DNA from: Alloacidobacterium sp963823845
GTDB lineage: Bacteria; Acidobacteriota; Terriglobia; Terriglobales; Acidobacteriaceae
Length of the DNA: 64,000 bases
NCBI GenBank assembly: GCA_963823845.1
Contig: CAWGND010000011.1
Location: 310,001-374,000 of the forward strand
Reading direction: 5' to 3'
The position numbers and the translations under genes were made by a program. The notes below the pieces were generated by a model, which was given only the letters and a program-made list of their open reading frames with translations, was not told the origin of the DNA and searched no databases. Positions within the stretch are counted from its first letter, which is position 1. Each line of letters starts with the position of its first letter. Shown here one piece after another: positions 17,645 through 27,037 of this stretch.

Positions 17645-18346
17645 CTAAGGATGCAAAGCCAGTGCGATTTCGTGCGTGGCGATAGCGCCCTCACGCAGGA
17701 TCTGCCAGCGGTTTTCGCCGCCCGAAAGATCGACAATTGTCGTCGGCAGGCTGCGCCCCGTCGGCCCGCCATCCACGATCAAAGGGATCCGGTCGCCAAT
17801 CTGGTCGCGTACGCACGCGGCATAGGTACACTCAGGCGCGCCCTGCAGATTCGCCGATGTCGCAGTAATCGGCAGCCCGAAAGCATGCGCAATCGTCCGC
17901 GGGATCACCGCATCGGGAATACGCAGCGCCACGTTGCCGGTATTTGCCGTCACCCGCAGCGGCAGCCGCGAGCTCGCCTTCACAATCAGCGTCAGCGGGC
18001 CGGGCCAGAAGCGCTCCGCCAGGCGATCAAAGTTCGTGCCCAAGTCGCGAGCCAGTTCATAGGCCTGCGACACGTTGCCGATCAGCAGCGACAGCGGCTT
18101 ATGCTTCAGCCGCGATTTGATCTCGTAAATGCGCTCGACCGCGCGCAGGTTCACCGGGTCTACTGCCAGGCCATAAAAAGTGTCGGTTGGCATCCCGACA
18201 ACTTTGCCGCTGCGCAAACACGAAATAACGTACTCAACACGCTCCGGCTCCGGTTCGTCCGGATGCATGCGCAAAATCTCCGCGGACAAGGCGACTCCTT
18301 CAGGAAATCCAAAGCGCGGACGGCAGACCGAAGCCGGCATGGACAC
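17645..18346 (-). CDS. tsaC: L-threonylcarbamoyladenylate synthase (TsaC/Sua5/YrdC)
   Basis: A 233-residue protein with the YrdC fold. Motifs are SGKVVGMPTDTFYGLAVDP, the ATP/threonine-binding KSRLKHKPLSLLI, WPGPLTLIVKA, VALRIPDA and PITATSANLQG. It makes the threonylcarbamoyl-AMP used for t6A at position 37 of ANN-decoding tRNAs, in the cytoplasm. The true start may be about 20-30 residues in, at GTG or the MHPDEPEP methionine, because the first residues are not conserved. Length fits the single-domain TsaC form without the Sua5 extension. It is divergent from the rRNA/tRNA methyltransferase gene. Confidence 0.93.
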   Translation of the reverse strand: MSMPASVCRPRFGFPEGVALSAEILRMHPDEPEPERVEYVISCLRSGKVVGMPTDTFYGLAVDPVNLRAVERIYEIKSRLKHKPLSLLIGNVSQAYELARDLGTNFDRLAERFWPGPLTLIVKASSRLPLRVTANTGNVALRIPDAVIPRTIAHAFGLPITATSANLQGAPECTYAACVRDQIGDRIPLIVDGGPTGRSLPTTIVDLSGGENRWQILREGAIATHEIALALHP

Positions 18347-18362
18347 GATAGAATCGCACCCA

Positions 18363-19180
18363 TGCAGGCGGCTTCAAATCGCGCGCACCTTCGCATTGTA
18401 CAAAGCCGACAGAACACACGGGTAAAAGAATTGCGCGCCGCGCTGCGGAAAGGCGAAAAGACCGACTCGGGGCTAATCGCCCTCGAAGGCCAGCACCTCG
18501 TCGAAGAAGCCCTTCGCAGCAGTCTACCCATCACGACGCTCTTCGTCCGCAGCGGCAGTCTCAGCCTCGTCGACAATCTCCAGCTACCGACCCACACCGA
18601 AATCCTCGAGCTGCCTCCCGACATATTCGCAAGCGCCGTCACGACCGAGTCACCCCAGCCCATTGCAGCCCTCGCCGAAGCCCCAGCCTTCACGCTCGAG
18701 ACACTCCTGGCAAAACCGGACCCGCTGATCATCGTCTCCGCCGGACTGCAAGATCCCGGCAACCTAGGCACCATCGTCCGCTCCGCGGAAGCCTTCGGCG
18801 CGACCGGAATCATCGCGCTTCCCGGCACCGTAAGCATCTGGAACCCCAAGGCTCTGCGCGCCTCCTCCGGATCGGCATTCCGGCTCCCAGTCGTTACCGC
18901 AACCAGCAAAGACCTCTTCCCCGCTCTCCACGCCCAGGGAATCCGTGTCGTTGCCACCACCCTAGATCGCGGCACCCCGGCACAGCAATTCAACCTCACC
19001 CAGCCCATGGCAATCTTCATCGGTAACGAAGGCAGCGGCTTATCGCCAGAGCTAGCCAACCAATGCGACGAGCGAATCACCATCCCCAGCCCCGGCCCCG
19101 TCGAATCCCTCAACGCCGCCATCGCCGCCAGCATCCTGCTCTACGAAGCCTCCCGCCAGCGCCAGTCCCATCACGGCTGA
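18363..19180 (+). CDS. TrmH/SpoU-family RNA 2'-O-methyltransferase
   Basis: From ATG 18363 the protein has 272 residues. A longer upstream frame overlaps the TsaC gene and is not real. An N-terminal SpoU substrate-binding domain (VKELRAALRKGEKTDSGLIALEG) precedes the knotted SPOUT fold, with all three family motifs: LQDPGNLGTIVRSAEAFGA, AIFIGNEGSGLSPE and SPGPVESLNAAIAASILLYE. It should transfer methyl from SAM to a ribose 2'-OH in rRNA or tRNA; which RNA cannot be told from the sequence. Confidence 0.93.
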
Positions 19181-19807
19181 CAAAGCGGGGTGCGCGAAAC
19201 CACGTCGAGCAACGGTTTCGTCGCAAAAAAGACCTCGGCAGGCTTTCCCTGCTCCGGCTTCATCTGCACCACCCGAAACCCCGGCAGCGAATTCAGATAC
19301 TGCATGAAATACCGCGGCCCATCCAGATTGAAACTGCTACCACCCGGATTGCGATATCTATAAGTTGCCATTCGGCAGTTGCTCCCACGCCCGCTTGAAT
19401 GGCTTCAAATGGATGTAGCCCTCGAAGGTCATCTTGAAAACGACCGTCGGATACACCGGCGGAAAGAGGTCCGTCGAAGTAGGCATGAAAGGCGGTGTAA
19501 ACGCAATGTCCTCGACTCCGCCAAAGTTCACATAGAAATGAAGCTCGCGACGGCCGTGCAACTGCGTGCATTCAATCGTGAATGTTGGCGAGCCTTGGGG
19601 CATCGGCTCCGGCGGCGCAGTATTCGCCTCACCATCAGCAACTAAAAAGAGCCGCAGATATTCCGTCTTCGAGCCGGGATCGATACCTTGCAGACTGAAT
19701 AACCCCGCCGCCAGCCGCACAAGCTGCGGCGAGTCCTCCGGAGCCCACTCGGGCGTCGCATTGAAGACCAAAGCAAAGAAAAGCACCCAAAGAATCGAGC
19801 GAATCAT
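19171..19807 (-). pseudogene. Exported hypothetical protein with +1 frameshift
   Basis: Two frames encode one protein of about 211 residues. The first starts at 19807 with a signal peptide (MIRSILWVLFFALVFNATPEW) and ends at 19358 just after EQLPNG. The second continues as TYRYRNPGGSSFNLDGPRYF to a stop at 19171. Removing one A from GGCAAC near 19365 joins them as LPNGTYRYRNPGG. I recognise no family. The 3' end overlaps the convergent methyltransferase gene by 10 bp. Either sequencing error or a recent frameshift. Confidence 0.65.
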
Positions 19808-19977
19808 GTGGCAATCCGAACAGCACTGATTCAGAAACTGAGAGCCAGCATACGCTGAAGACGAGAGAAATCACCCCGCTTAACTGGCAGCAGCGCGAAA
19901 AAGCCGTGTCCGATCCTGATGAAGTCCGGGTGGCTGTGAAATGGCTGCGTTGAGGATATGCTAGGATCATCGCCGCG

Positions 19978-20503
19978 ATGGAGAGAAGGCTTAGCATCAT
20001 CTTTGGCCTGCTGATCGGGGCGATGTGGATGGGTGAAGTTCTTCTAGGAAATCTCGGAGGCACATCCGTTTTCGGAAATCTCCGCGATTTTCATCCGCGC
20101 GTTTACGCCCTCGCCCCCTTGTTTGCATTGAGCGCGGTCGGCCTCACAGCGATTGGCGGGTTTGTAGCCGCGTATCAGGCCAACAGTATCCGCGTAGCGC
20201 TCCGGGTCGGCATCTGGAGCGGGCTCATCAGTGGAGCAATCGCTCTCGTGACTCTTGTAATCGTCGTCATGCTGTTTCACGATGCCCTGATGGACGCGTC
20301 AAACATCCATGAATTTGCGCGTAGCGCACACCATGCGCCTTGAAGCTGAATTATCCCAGCTCATTTATAGGGACGGTTTCGCAGGGGGAGTGAATCATGT
20401 GTGGATTGGACCCCTTCTCGGAATCACCGTCGGCGGGATCGGCGCCGTTATGGGCAAACTCCTGCGTCGCTCCGACGAGCATCGAAAATTGACGGATAAA
20501 TAG
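19978..20503 (+). pseudogene. Small membrane protein with +1 frameshift, hypothetical
   Basis: The first frame (19978-20343) encodes four hydrophobic stretches (LSIIFGLLIGAMWMGEVLL; VYALAPLFALSAVGLTAIGGFVA; a third at SGLISGAIALVTLVIVVML). It ends in HEFARSAHHAP. Dropping one C near 20330 continues it as HMRLEAELSQLIYRDGFAGG and a last membrane segment (WIGPLLGITVGGIGAVMG), ending at 20503, about 175 residues in total. No family recognised. Confidence 0.6.
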
Positions 20504-20596
20504 GACCTGAACCGTTTCACAACAAGTGGGAACCGCAACAGCAGACCAGCCAGCAGAAACAGAATCTTCAATAAACCGTAGAATCATCCAAGCAGA

Positions 20597-21931
20597 ATGA
20601 GCCTCTTCGGCAACACCCCGGACCTCACCACGGTCACAAAATACGCGCCACTGGCAGAGCGCATGCGCCCGCGCACCCTGGACGAATTCGTAGGCCAGGA
20701 GCACCTGCTCGGTTCCGGTAAGCCTCTCCGCGTGCAGATCGAGCGCGACGACGCCTCGTCGATGATCTTCTGGGGACCGCCCGGCGTCGGGAAAACCACG
20801 CTGGCCAAGATCATCGCCGAAACCACCCGCGCCAGCTTCATCGAGTTCTCCGCTGTCCTATCCGGCATCAAGGAAATCAAGGCCGTCATGGCCGACGCGG
20901 AAAAAGCGGCCACCTACGACTCGCGCACCATCCTGTTTGTCGATGAGATTCATCGCTTCAACAAAGCGCAGCAGGACGCCTTTCTTCCCTACGTCGAGCG
21001 CGGCACCATCCGCCTGATCGGGGCCACGACAGAAAATCCGTCCTTCGAAATCATCTCTGCGCTGCTCTCCCGCTGCCGCGTCTATACCCTGCACGCGCTC
21101 ACCGACGAGCAGATCCTTCACCTTCTAGAACGCGCCCTCGCTGATGAAAAACGCGGCCTCGGCGGGCTGCATCTTGAAGCCGAGCGTGAAGCCCTTGAAC
21201 TACTCGCCGGTTATTCCAACGGAGACGCCCGCCACGCCCTCAACGGCCTTGAGGTAGCCGCAAGGTTGGCACAGGCCGCAAAAACAAAGATCACCAAAGA
21301 AATCTCCACGGAAGCCCTGCAGCAGCGTGTCCTGCTCTACGACAAGCAGGGCGAAGAGCACTACAACCTCATCTCCGCCCTGCACAAATCCGTGCGCAAC
21401 AGCGACGCGGATGCCTCGCTCTACTGGCTGGGCCGCATGCTGCAATCCGGCGAAGACCCGATGTATGTCGCCCGCCGCGTCATTCGCATGGCCGTCGAAG
21501 ACATCGGCCTCGCGTCGCCCGAAGCGCTGAACCTATGCCTCTCAGCCAGAGACGCGATGGATTTCCTCGGCTCTCCCGAAGGCGATCTCGCCCTCGCACA
21601 GGCTGTCGTCTACCTGGCGCTCGCTCCCAAATCGAACGCCCTCTACACCGCTTACGGCGAAGTGCTCTCCGACATCGAACACACCCGTGCCGAGCCGGTT
21701 CCGTTACACCTGCGCAACGCGCCCACCGGCCTGATGAAAGCCCTCGGCTACGGCAAAGATTACAAGCACGCCCACGATGAAGAAGGCCGCGTAGCCGACA
21801 TGGAATGCCTGCCGGAAAGCCTGCGCGGCCACACCTATTACCACCCCACCGCCGAAGGCCGCGAAAAGCTGCTGGCGCAGCGCATGGAAGAGATCAGGAG
21901 AATCCGCGAATCGAAACACACAACACCATAG
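20597..21931 (+). CDS. rarA: Replication-associated recombination protein A (RarA/MgsA)
   Basis: A 444-residue AAA+ ATPase. Walker A is GPPGVGKT (60-67), Walker B is LFVDEIHRF (about 113-121), the sensor region is LIGATTENPSFE, and the C-terminal tetramerisation part includes YWLGRMLQSGEDPMYVARRVIRMAVEDIGLASPEA. RarA acts in the cytoplasm at stalled or gapped replication forks. Length and motifs match the family. The gene is monocistronic. Confidence 0.96.
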   Translation: MSLFGNTPDLTTVTKYAPLAERMRPRTLDEFVGQEHLLGSGKPLRVQIERDDASSMIFWGPPGVGKTTLAKIIAETTRASFIEFSAVLSGIKEIKAVMADAEKAATYDSRTILFVDEIHRFNKAQQDAFLPYVERGTIRLIGATTENPSFEIISALLSRCRVYTLHALTDEQILHLLERALADEKRGLGGLHLEAEREALELLAGYSNGDARHALNGLEVAARLAQAAKTKITKEISTEALQQRVLLYDKQGEEHYNLISALHKSVRNSDADASLYWLGRMLQSGEDPMYVARRVIRMAVEDIGLASPEALNLCLSARDAMDFLGSPEGDLALAQAVVYLALAPKSNALYTAYGEVLSDIEHTRAEPVPLHLRNAPTGLMKALGYGKDYKHAHDEEGRVADMECLPESLRGHTYYHPTAEGREKLLAQRMEEIRRIRESKHTTP

Positions 21932-21958
21932 ACGCCCAGGCTCGCTGAAGCCCGGGAT

Positions 21959-22738
21959 TCAATTCTGTTGAGGCGGTTGAATGATTGAGAATGCCGCACC
22001 CTGAGGATCAGCCAACACTGACATCTTCATGCCGCCCGGTGCGCTCATCAGCACCTTACCGCCCAGTGCCTTTGCCTTGGCAGATACGGAGTCGGCGTCG
22101 GCCACCATGAAAAAAAGCATCCAGTGCGGAAGCGTATCCGGCGGCCGGAACGCTGCGGGTGTGACTCCCCCAATCGCCTTTCCTCCACTCTTGATAACCA
22201 AATACTCCGGCGGATATTTCTCATCCGGCGCAATCTGCCAACCAAAAAGCGCCTCGTAGAATGTCTTTGCCCGCTCCGGATCTGGACTGCTCAGGTCCGC
22301 CCAGCAGAACGTGCTGCTCTCATGCTCGATGGCTGTGCCGGGATGTGAACGAGCCTGCCAGACGCTGATTGCCGTCCCCGTCGGATCCTGAATGACGGCC
22401 ATCCTTCCAAACCCGCCTGCATCGAAAGGTCCCGCGATGACCTTCCCACCCAATTCCGCCGCACGCGCCGCCGCATCATCCGCGCTCTGAACGGTGACAT
22501 AGAGATTCCAGTGAGGCGGCACCATCGCACGCTCTTCTGGGCTCGCGGTATATGTAGCGGCAACGTCGGCACCATTCAAACTGAAAATTGTATAGGTCTG
22601 GTTGTCCGGGCCGGTCGGATAATCCGTCGCTGTCCACCCGAATAGTCCAGAGTAGAAGGTCTTCGCGCTCTCCTGGCTGTTCGTCGCGAGCTCTACCCAG
22701 CAGAACATCCCCGGCAAATGCTGTTCGACTTTTGGCAT
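21959..22738 (-). CDS. Two-domain VOC (glyoxalase/bleomycin-resistance fold) protein
   Basis: A 259-residue protein of two VOC domains, about residues 8-125 and 138-255. Each opens with a similar segment (FCWVELATNSQESAKTFYSG and FCWADLSSPDPERAKTFYEA). The pattern ends with metal-site-like E/Q positions in beta strands. Members with this CFC-27-like architecture are usually hydroxylase or dioxygenase relatives of unknown substrate. No signal peptide. Not linked to an operon. Confidence 0.88.
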   Translation of the reverse strand: MPKVEQHLPGMFCWVELATNSQESAKTFYSGLFGWTATDYPTGPDNQTYTIFSLNGADVAATYTASPEERAMVPPHWNLYVTVQSADDAAARAAELGGKVIAGPFDAGGFGRMAVIQDPTGTAISVWQARSHPGTAIEHESSTFCWADLSSPDPERAKTFYEALFGWQIAPDEKYPPEYLVIKSGGKAIGGVTPAAFRPPDTLPHWMLFFMVADADSVSAKAKALGGKVLMSAPGGMKMSVLADPQGAAFSIIQPPQQN

Positions 22739-22806
22739 GCGCCGGATTATAGCCTTGCCGTATTACCTGAGAGCAATCGAAATCAGAAACACATTTCGAC
22801 CTGACT

Positions 22807-23419
22807 TCACTGGTATTTCACAGAACAACCATAAGGCCGCGTCGACGAAGTCGCCACATGCTGGCCAGCCATTGCCTCAGTCAGAGCCGCCGAGACATAG
22901 TTTTTCGACGACTTGATATCGCTGGTGTCCGTCGTCGCGTGATCGTCGATCGCGCCCGCATAAATCAGCTTCCCCGCAGGATCGATCACGAACATATGAG
23001 GCGTAGTCTTCGCCGAGTATTCGTGCCCGATCGCGCCGGTCGGATCGAGAAGCGCAGCCGTCGGCGCCGCTTTCTCGTTGCTGACATATGCGTTCTCCTG
23101 CGCGGCCGTCATGTACCCCTGCTCACCGGGGGCCGATGACAGTACCGTCAGCCAGACGACGCCCTTCGCCGTCCAGTCTTTCTGCAGCGCTTGCATATTG
23201 CCGCTTTCGTAGTGTTTCAGCGTGTAGGGACAGCCGTTGTTCGTCCACTCCAGAACCACGTATTTGCCCTTGATATTCGGAAAGCTTGTTCGTCTTTCCG
23301 TTGGAATCGGTTCCGGTGAAATCGGGAGCGGCGTCACCTACGCGGACCGCGTAAGCAATGAAAGAAACGGCAAGCACCGCTATGCCAATCGACAGGAATG
23401 GTTTGCGCATCATACACAC
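22807..23419 (-). pseudogene. Exported thioredoxin-fold (redoxin) protein with +1 frameshift
   Basis: The first frame starts at MRKPFLSIGIAVLAVSF (ATG 23410), a signal peptide, and reads RVGDAAPDFTGTDSNGKTNKLSEY. Then an extra C (G at about 23272 on the plus strand) shifts the frame, and the second frame continues KGKYVVLEWTNNGCPYTLKHY to the stop at 22807. The joined protein is about 200 residues. The CPYT sequence stands where thioredoxins have CxxC, as in the one-cysteine redoxin/AhpC-TSA branch. Probably periplasmic; substrate unknown. Confidence 0.75.
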
Positions 23420-23548
23420 CTCGCAGAGAGGCCCGTATCACTTGCAGATACCTATTTTGACGTCGATTCTTCGTCAACTCGTCGATCAAAGTGTGACGAA
23501 ATTTCAGACCTCTACACCTGGAAAGGCTTGAGAAACGGACGGATGAGG

Positions 23549-24587
23549 TTACTTCGCCTGCGGCACCGGCAGCGGATTCCGCTCCGCAAACTGCCACTGG
23601 TGCCAATAGGGATAAACTGGCTGCACAGCGCTGGCCTTATCCAGCTTTGCAACCTGATCCGCCGTCAGATTCCACTCCGCAGCGGCGAGATTCTGTCTCA
23701 GCTGCTCCTCGTTCCGCGCGCCAATAATCACGCTCGCAACCGTAGGCCGCTGCAGCAGCCAGTTCAGCGCAACCTGCGGAACCGTCTTCCCTGTCTCCTC
23801 GCGACACTGCGTCCAGCGCATCCACCACCGTGTAAAGATATTCGTCCGTCACCTGCGGCCCGCAGTCGGCAGTCTTGTGCAGGCGGCTCGTCTTCGGCAG
23901 CGGATGCCCGCGGCGAATCTTGCCCGTCAGGCGTCCCCAGCCCAGCGGACTCCAGACCAGCGCCCCAACCTTCTGATCCAGCCCCAGCGGCATCAATTCC
24001 CACTCATACTCGCGCCCGACCAGCGAGTAGTACACCTGGTGCGCCACATACCGCGCCCACCCATAACGCTCTGAAATCGTCAGCGACTTCATCAGGTGCC
24101 ACCCGGAAAAATTCGAGCAGGCAATGTAGCGAACCTTGCCCTGATGCACCAGCGTATTCAGAGCGTCCAGCGTCTCTTCAATCGGCGTCGTCGCGTCAAA
24201 TCCGTGCATGTGGTAGATGTCGATGTAGTCCGTGCCCAGCCGCTTCAGGCTGGCGTCGCACTGCTGGATCAGGTGATACCGCGACGACCCCACGTCGTTC
24301 GGTCCCTCGCCCATCTTGAACGTCGCCTTGGTCGAAATCAGCAGCTTCTCGCGCTTACCCTCAATCGCCTTGCCCAGAATCTCCTCGGAAATGCCATTGG
24401 AATAGATATTTGCCGTATCGAACAGGTTCACCCCTCCATCCAGACACAGATCGACGAGTCGAGTGGCCTCCGCCACATCCGAACTGCCCCAGGCTTTAAA
24501 AAATTCATTGCCGCCGCCAAAAGTTCCTGTGCCAAAACTGAGCGCAGAAACCTTCAGTCCCGAATAGCCAAGCTGTCTATATTCCAT
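23549..24587 (-). pseudogene. Aldo/keto reductase with +1 frameshift
   Basis: The N-terminal frame from 24587 carries the AKR pattern: LSFGTGTFGGG, FDTANIYSNGISEEILGKA with the catalytic Asp and Tyr, the lysine in LLISTKATFK, and HMHGFD. The frame fails near 23804. Removing one T between GCAGTG and CGCGAG joins DALDAV to REETGKTVPQVALNWLLQR, SVIIGARNEEQLRQNL and the C-terminus at 23549, for about 345 residues. AKRs reduce carbonyls with NADPH in the cytoplasm. A second, intact AKR of another subgroup lies at 41968. Confidence 0.88.
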
Positions 24588-24633
24588 GGGCTAGTAGATG
24601 CGCTGAAAAGTGCTCGAGACGCAAGATGTCCGT

Positions 24634-25140
24634 TCACATTCTGGCTGCCGGCGGTATGGCTGGAGGAATCGGTCCCTTTGTCTTAGGCCTGCGGAACGCA
24701 TAAATCACCGCCAGCAGCGGAGGAGCCAGCAGCACACCCCAGAACGGAATGACAATGCCAAGTACAATGGGAGCCAGAAGCGAAGCCCAGATCGGTACCC
24801 GCGCCGTGCGCTTCATCAGCGCTGGCTGCAGCGCTAGTTGATCGATCACGACGATCACCCCATACAGCCCCAGCACAAATGCCAGGCGCTCCAGATCCTT
24901 CCCTGTCACCAGAATGCAAAAGACCGGCCCGATCAGCGCAATCACGCCGCCGAAGTTAGGGATGAAAGTCATCAATCCGCCCAGCAGCGCCCACACCGGA
25001 AAGAGCGGCACATGCAGCAGCCACAACCCGATCAACCACATGACCGCGACGCACAGAGCCTCAATCGAAACCGCGCGCCACCAGTTCACCAGCGCCGTTC
25101 CCGCCGTGCGTCCCGTGGTCTTAATGTCGAAGCCACCCAT
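24634..25140 (-). CDS. Short AI-2E-family-like transporter (C-terminal half)
   Basis: A 168-residue membrane protein matching the C-terminal half of AI-2E/PerM-type transporters: VWALLGGLMTFIPNFGGVIALIGP, LYGVIVVIDQLALQPALM and IPFWGVLLAPPLLAVIYAF. Full-length members have about 340 residues, and no matching N-terminal half is visible in any frame of the 200 bp upstream. It is either a 5'-truncated remnant or a short family member. The start at ATG 25140 has no strong ribosome site. Confidence 0.6.
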   Translation of the reverse strand: MGGFDIKTTGRTAGTALVNWWRAVSIEALCVAVMWLIGLWLLHVPLFPVWALLGGLMTFIPNFGGVIALIGPVFCILVTGKDLERLAFVLGLYGVIVVIDQLALQPALMKRTARVPIWASLLAPIVLGIVIPFWGVLLAPPLLAVIYAFRRPKTKGPIPPAIPPAARM

Positions 25141-25342
25141 GAATGTCCCTCAGTATGCTTTAGACTCATTGCTTCTGGCAAAAGGATGGCCTTTCAGGAC
25201 GCCGTCATGCGCGGCATTCAGAACTCAATCCTGCAGGTCGTCAAACTCCGTTGTGACCGTACCGCAAAGGTAACTGATCGACGATGACTTATTGACATTG
25301 AAATGGCGGGCAGACGCCGCCCAAAACTGCTAGCCTATAAGT

Positions 25343-26077
25343 ATGAAGTTTGGCGTTCTCGTCTTCCCCGGTTCCAACTGCGATCACGACACATACAACG
25401 TCGTATCGGAGATCGCCCAGCAGCCCGTGACCTTACTGTGGCACGATTCTCCGAGCCTCGAAGACTGCGACGCCATCCTTGTCCCCGGCGGCTTTGCCTA
25501 TGGCGATTACCTCCGCACGGGCGCCATTGCCCGATTCTCGCCCGTCATGCAGTCGGTAAAGAAATTTGCTGCCGACGGCGGTCTCGTCCTCGGCATCTGT
25601 AACGGCTTCCAGATCCTCACCGAAGCCGGACTTCTCCCCGGCGCGCTCATGCGCAACGCCGGCCTCAAATACATCTGCAAGCAGGTATATCTGCGCACGG
25701 AAACGACCGACACGCCCTTCACCCAAACACTGCGCAAAGGCGAAGTCGTCAAGATTCCTATCGGCCACATGGAAGGCAATTACTTCTGCGACGCAGAGAC
25801 GCTTGCTCAGCTCGAACGCGACGACCGCATCGTCTTCCGTTACTCGACGGAGACTGGCGAAATCCCGCCGGACGCGAACCCGAACGGCTCGCTTGGAAAC
25901 ATTGCAGGAATCGTGAATGAGGGCCGTAACGTACTGGGAATGATGCCGCATCCGGATCGCTCCTCCGAAAACCTGCTCGGCTCCGTAGACGGGTACAAAA
26001 TTTTCGCATCTATCGTAGCAGCGCTTCAGGTGAAAGAGGGCCGTGCCCCCGCGACCCCTGAATTAGCAGTATCGTAA
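25343..26077 (+). CDS. purQ: Phosphoribosylformylglycinamidine synthase glutaminase subunit PurQ
   Basis: A 244-residue class I glutamine amidotransferase. The nucleophile is C86 in LVLGICNGFQ, and the catalytic His-Glu region is NVLGMMPHPDRSSENL. It starts with KFGVLVFPGSNCDHD, typical of PurQ. It supplies ammonia to PurL for FGAM synthesis in purine biosynthesis. purL and purS are not adjacent; the next gene is the PHP phosphatase 16 bp on. Confidence 0.96.
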   Translation: MKFGVLVFPGSNCDHDTYNVVSEIAQQPVTLLWHDSPSLEDCDAILVPGGFAYGDYLRTGAIARFSPVMQSVKKFAADGGLVLGICNGFQILTEAGLLPGALMRNAGLKYICKQVYLRTETTDTPFTQTLRKGEVVKIPIGHMEGNYFCDAETLAQLERDDRIVFRYSTETGEIPPDANPNGSLGNIAGIVNEGRNVLGMMPHPDRSSENLLGSVDGYKIFASIVAALQVKEGRAPATPELAVS

Positions 26078-26093
26078 GGGGATTTTCAAGTAC

Positions 26094-26888
26094 ATGATCG
26101 ATATTCATCATCACCTGCTATTTGGGCTGGATGACGGCTCCCCGGATTTAGAAACCTCAGTCGCCATGGCCGAGATGGCTGCGGACGACGGCATTACCCA
26201 TATAGTGTGCACTCCGCACGCCAACCACCGATACCAGTTCGATCCCGCGGTGAACGCAGAGCGTCTGGCGGAGCTACAGCAGCGGCTCGATGGCAGAATT
26301 ACTCTTGGCCTCGGCTGCGATTTTCACCTCTCCTACGACAACATCGAAGATGCTCTGCAGAATCAGACGAAGTACACCATCAACCAGAAGCAGTATCTGC
26401 TGGTCGAATTCGCCGACCTGCTGATTCCGCAAAGCATGACCGACACCTTCTATGAGATGAAGATCGCGGGCGTGCAGCCGATCATCACCCACCCGGAGCG
26501 CAACCACACCATCCAGCGCCATCCCAACCGCATGATGGACTGGCTGCGTGAAGGCTGCCTGGTGCAGGTCACGGCGTCGTCCCTCACCGGACGCTTCGGC
26601 CGCGTCGCGCAATCGATGGCCTTCAGCTACCTTGATAAGAACTGGGTCCACTTTCTCGCCACCGACGCGCACAACCTCACCTCGCGGCCGCCGGTTGCCA
26701 CCGAGGCTTACAAGATCGTCGAGAACAAATACGGCAAGGAAACTGCCGAGCGTCTCTGCGTCACCAATCCAGGTGCTGCCTTCTACGGTGCTGAGTTCCC
26801 GCCACAGCCGGAAATGCTGGGGCTGCACAACGAGCCGGATGCGCGTCCCAGAAAGAGCCTGCTAAGCCGCCTGTTTTCCACGAAGTAG
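26094..26888 (+). CDS. CpsB/YwqE-type PHP-domain tyrosine phosphatase
   Basis: A 264-residue PHP-fold phosphohydrolase. Metal ligands are visible in MIDIHHHLLFGLDDG, IVCTPHANH, PIITHPERN and FLATDAHN, the four PHP motifs. It resembles CpsB/YwqE manganese-dependent tyrosine phosphatases that act on BY-kinases of exopolysaccharide export. No kinase or polysaccharide cluster is adjacent here. A 16-bp gap to purQ suggests co-transcription, probably fortuitous. Confidence 0.9.
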   Translation: MIDIHHHLLFGLDDGSPDLETSVAMAEMAADDGITHIVCTPHANHRYQFDPAVNAERLAELQQRLDGRITLGLGCDFHLSYDNIEDALQNQTKYTINQKQYLLVEFADLLIPQSMTDTFYEMKIAGVQPIITHPERNHTIQRHPNRMMDWLREGCLVQVTASSLTGRFGRVAQSMAFSYLDKNWVHFLATDAHNLTSRPPVATEAYKIVENKYGKETAERLCVTNPGAAFYGAEFPPQPEMLGLHNEPDARPRKSLLSRLFSTK

Positions 26889-26958
26889 TTTGTAGGGATG
26901 TTGTCCGCATCCGGACAACTCTGTCCGTAAATGAACGCCGCTCAGCGCTCCATACGAC

Positions 26959-26974
26959 TACGAAAGTTTTCGTA
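26959..26974. promoter_or_regulatory. Palindrome upstream of the ADOP pair, candidate operator
   Basis: TACGAAAGTTTTCGTA is a 7+7 inverted repeat with a 2-bp centre, about 65 bp before the first ADOP start. ADOP genes in Acidobacteria are often linked to PadR-type regulators; no such gene is in the window, so the regulator is unknown. Confidence 0.4.
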
Positions 26975-27037
26975 TCAATAACTTAACTCCCCGGAACATG
27001 GCGATGTGTTTGCTCGTATGTAGAGTGAGACATTCCC

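Noticed and set aside
17579..18362. Long N-terminal extension of the TrmH-type methyltransferase
   Set aside because: It is antisense to the TsaC gene and has arginine-rich shadow composition; family similarity begins after ATG 18363.
23237..24319. 360-codon plus-strand frame
   Set aside because: Antisense to the redoxin and aldo/keto reductase genes; low-complexity Pro/Ser/Arg composition.
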